Shown here piece after piece: positions 6,765 to 8,808 of a stretch of DNA of 8,808 nt. The DNA comes from Nitrospinae bacterium CG22_combo_CG10-13_8_21_14_all_47_10 (GTDB lineage: Bacteria > Nitrospinota > Nitrospinia > Nitrospinales > VA-1). The translations under genes and the position numbers were made by a program. The notes beneath the pieces are model-generated. The model searched no databases and was not told the DNA's origin. It was given only the letters and a program-made list of their open reading frames with translations. The first letter of the stretch is position 1. Each line of letters starts with the position of its first letter. The stretch covers positions 1 through 8,808 of the forward strand of contig PCTK01000206.1 in NCBI GenBank assembly GCA_002786505.1, given 5' to 3'.

Positions 6765-8360
6765 GTGGCACAAACTGCAATATTTGGAATCAACTCCAAC
6801 CTCGATACCGGTAGCATTATCGACAACCTGGTCAAACTCCAGCGCACTCCGATTAATATTGTCGAAGCCAAACGGTCTTTAGAAGAAGCAAAACTGCTCA
6901 GTTTTCAAGACTTGAGAAACCGGCTCCAAACCTTCAAAGGTGCCGTCAATACCCTCAACACAGAAGCACGTTTTTTAGCCACAAAAGGAGGCTTTTCCAA
7001 TAATAACGCCACAGACACAAACTCCGTAGTCAGTTTGAGCACCAGCAGTCAGGCCACATCAGGGACTTTTTCCCTAACCGTCAATAATCTTGCCAGGGAA
7101 TCAAAGCTGGTTTCAGAGGGTTTTGCCTCTACCAGCGCGGCAATTACCTTGGGAACAATAAATATAACAGTAGGGGGAACCACCACTGGCATTACCATAG
7201 ACTCCACAAATAACACCGTCGATGGGTTAAGGCTGGCTATTAACAACTCAGGACTGAATGTAAACGCCACTTTTTTGAACGATGGTAATAGCACTAACCC
7301 ACTTCGCCTTGTGTTGTCAGGAGCAAATACCGGGGTAGACAATAGTGTGAGTATCGGCTCAGGTTCCCCAGTCAGCTTTACCGAAACCCAATCGGCCCAA
7401 AACGCGAACTTTATTCTGGATGGCGTTTCTGTCACTAAATCCGGCAATGTTGTCTCCGATGTCATTGAGGGAGCGATCATAACCCTGGAGTCCATCGGTT
7501 CCGGGGCCGTTACCCTTAGTTCCGATACCGATGCGATTAAAGAAAAAGTCCAGGCCTATGTAGATGGCTACAACGAGTTGATGTTGCACTTGAACCAGGA
7601 ACTGGCTTTAGAAGCTGAAACCGGAGAAACAGGCGTTTTATTTGCCAACTTCACAGTCCAGAACCTGCAACAAAGTCTGCGCGATACTGTCAGTAGCCAG
7701 ATATTAGGGGTGACCGGAGACTTTAGTTATCTTTCACAGATCGGGATTCGTACATTGAGCAACGGAACCCTTTCCGTTAATGATGGGGATTTGAGTGATG
7801 CCCTGGCGGCAGATGTCGCCAACGTCAGCCAACTATTCTCGAGTAGTAGCCACACCACCAGTTCCGCCGTGACCTTTGTCGGGTTCACAACCAAAACTCA
7901 ACCAGGCACATACAATGTCCAGGTTTCCAACGGGGTGCCACAACTGGCCGCATCCGGAACCACAACCTTTATCGATGCTGTAGGAAGCGGAAACTTTTTT
8001 GCCGGAGCAGAGGGAACGGATGCAGAGGGTTTGAACTTTAGAATCTCCTCTCTCAGCGATGGGAGCTATGGATCAATCACCCTTGCCATTGGCGTGGCCC
8101 AGATCACCAACCGTATTCTCGCAAACCTGACCGATGCATCCCTGCAAGGCCCTCTGGAAGCGGAAATCGACACCGCGACAGAAAGCATCAAGGATTTTGA
8201 TGAAACGGTAACCCAACTGGAAGAACGCATCGTATTATTTGAAGAAAACCTGAGAGAACGATTCACTAATCTTGAAATTAGTTTGGGAAGACTAAATTCC
8301 CAAAAAGCCGCATTTGATAGCTCCATTGCGGGAATCCAGGCACTATTCAGCGGAAAATAG
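6765..8360 (+). CDS. fliD: Flagellar filament capping protein FliD (hook-associated protein 2)
   Basis: A 531-residue protein, in the normal size range for FliD. It forms the cap at the filament tip and guides flagellin assembly; it is exported by the flagellar type III system, so it has no signal peptide. Residues ~8-110 are the FliD N-terminal domain (IFGINSNLDTGSIIDNLVKLQRTPI, then QATSGTFSLTVNNLARESKLVS). Residues ~129-195 look like a flagellin hook-IN repeat (GTINITVGG...DGLRLAINNSGLNVNATFL...LRLVLSG). Residues ~211-500 are the C-terminal domain (ANFILDGVSV...VSDVIEGAIITL, then VQAYVDGYNELM), containing an extra beta-rich stretch at ~365-445. The C-terminal helix (~470-525, ending SIAGIQALFSGK) is coiled coil, as expected for an axial protein. 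I see no cysteine or tryptophan in it, the lack of cysteine being usual for extracellular axial proteins. It starts with GTG behind a good SD and a sigma-28 promoter, and is followed by fliS. Confidence 0.95.
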   Translation: MAQTAIFGINSNLDTGSIIDNLVKLQRTPINIVEAKRSLEEAKLLSFQDLRNRLQTFKGAVNTLNTEARFLATKGGFSNNNATDTNSVVSLSTSSQATSGTFSLTVNNLARESKLVSEGFASTSAAITLGTINITVGGTTTGITIDSTNNTVDGLRLAINNSGLNVNATFLNDGNSTNPLRLVLSGANTGVDNSVSIGSGSPVSFTETQSAQNANFILDGVSVTKSGNVVSDVIEGAIITLESIGSGAVTLSSDTDAIKEKVQAYVDGYNELMLHLNQELALEAETGETGVLFANFTVQNLQQSLRDTVSSQILGVTGDFSYLSQIGIRTLSNGTLSVNDGDLSDALAADVANVSQLFSSSSHTTSSAVTFVGFTTKTQPGTYNVQVSNGVPQLAASGTTTFIDAVGSGNFFAGAEGTDAEGLNFRISSLSDGSYGSITLAIGVAQITNRILANLTDASLQGPLEAEIDTATESIKDFDETVTQLEERIVLFEENLRERFTNLEISLGRLNSQKAAFDSSIAGIQALFSGK

Positions 8361-8386
8361 ATAACAAAATTAAAACCGGTCAGCCT

Positions 8387-8391
8387 GAGGA
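8387..8391 (+). promoter_or_regulatory. Ribosome binding site for fliS
   Basis: GAGGA lies 10 bases before the ATG at 8402, within the 41-base gap after the fliD stop. No terminator or separate promoter is visible in that gap, so fliS is probably on the fliD transcript. Confidence 0.55.
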
Positions 8392-8401
8392 ATTAAATAG
8401 A

Positions 8402-8808
8402 ATGGGTCCATCACAATATCACAACCAATACCGCAGAAACGAAATCTCTACGTCCAGTCAGGGGCGCCTCATCATCATGATGTATGAAGGGGCTATCAAG
8501 TTTACCACCATGGCCATACAAAGCATTGACAAGGGAGATATCGCCGGGCAAGGAAAATATATCAACAAAACCCACGATATCATCAACGAACTTTCACTGG
8601 CTCTGGATTTGAAAAAAGGAGGGGAAGTGGCCCTGCGCCTGGAATCTCTCTATCAATATATGCTCAGCCAATTGACATTGGCGAATATCAAGTCCGACCG
8701 GAAATCCCTGGAAACGGTGATCAAAATACTGGGTCCCCTTGCCGAAGCCTGGGAACAGCTATTCCATGCGACCACCAACACCGGGCAAGGCGACCACGAG
8801 CCACCCAA
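8402..8808 (+). CDS. fliS: Flagellar export chaperone FliS, 3'-truncated by window edge
   Basis: An open frame from ATG at 8402 runs to the window end without a stop, giving 135 complete codons. FliS is a small cytoplasmic helical chaperone that binds the C-terminus of flagellin and prevents premature polymerisation. The family pattern is clear: an N-terminal tyrosine-containing segment (SQYHNQY), then SSQGRLIIMMYEGAIKF (18-34), a central helix with THDIINELSLALDL (57-70), the GGEVALRLESLYQYM block (73-87), and AEAWEQL (114-120). Since FliS is usually 120-150 residues, only a short C-terminal tail should be missing. The visible end (TTNTGQGDHEPP) is polar and probably disordered. It follows fliD in the usual order for flagellar loci. 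Confidence 0.93.
   Translation, partial: MGPSQYHNQYRRNEISTSSQGRLIIMMYEGAIKFTTMAIQSIDKGDIAGQGKYINKTHDIINELSLALDLKKGGEVALRLESLYQYMLSQLTLANIKSDRKSLETVIKILGPLAEAWEQLFHATTNTGQGDHEPP

Noticed and set aside
6685..6882. Short + strand frame starting with TTG across the fliD leader
   Set aside because: Its start overlaps the sigma-28 -35 element, it has no SD, and it runs out of frame into fliD.
7049..7495. Antisense open frame of 148 codons within fliD
   Set aside because: It is a mirror of the fliD reading frame over a region with clear FliD and hook-IN motifs, with no SD or family signature.
8361..8401. Possible promoter or terminator between fliD and fliS
   Set aside because: The 41-base gap shows only an SD; ACCGGT is a small palindrome too short to form a terminator, and no promoter boxes stand out.

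Overview
The window reads as chromosomal DNA from a flagellated, probably Gram-negative bacterium. It is of moderate GC content by eye, and Shine-Dalgarno (SD) sequences of the AGGA/GGGAG type precede most genes. The flagellar genes, the secreted metallopeptidase and the DUF4175/MoxR pairing would suit a deltaproteobacterium-like, Nitrospirota-like or Nitrospinota-like lineage. That placement is a guess from gene content and not a taxonomic result.

Region 1 (1-5850, + strand) is one tightly packed operon, cut at its 5' end by the window edge. It encodes a very large DUF4175-like membrane-anchored coiled-coil protein, a secreted TPR/peptidase-MA family zinc metallopeptidase, and a MoxR-family AAA+ ATPase. 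The first two genes overlap by 4 bases (GTGA). The third starts 14 bases after the second, behind a good ribosome binding site. MoxR ATPases usually act with membrane or periplasmic partners carrying beta-rich or von Willebrand domains. Here the likely partners are the DUF4175 protein and the peptidase, suggesting an envelope protein-maturation or quality-control system. Its substrate cannot be told from sequence.

Region 2 (5885-6508, - strand) is a single gene convergent with moxR. It encodes a DEDDy-type 3'-5' exonuclease / RNase H-fold protein. If the annotated start is right, its N-terminus carries a motif resembling the bacterial sliding-clamp binding pentapeptide.

Region 3 (6509-8808) is flagellar. 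A 256-base divergent intergenic region contains a near-consensus sigma-28 (FliA) promoter reading rightwards. It is followed by fliD (filament cap) and, 41 bases further on, fliS (flagellin chaperone), which runs off the right edge just short of its expected end. The promoter, the gene order and the short spacing indicate a late-class flagellar operon.

No RNA genes, insertion sequences, CRISPR arrays or convincing intrinsic terminators were found.
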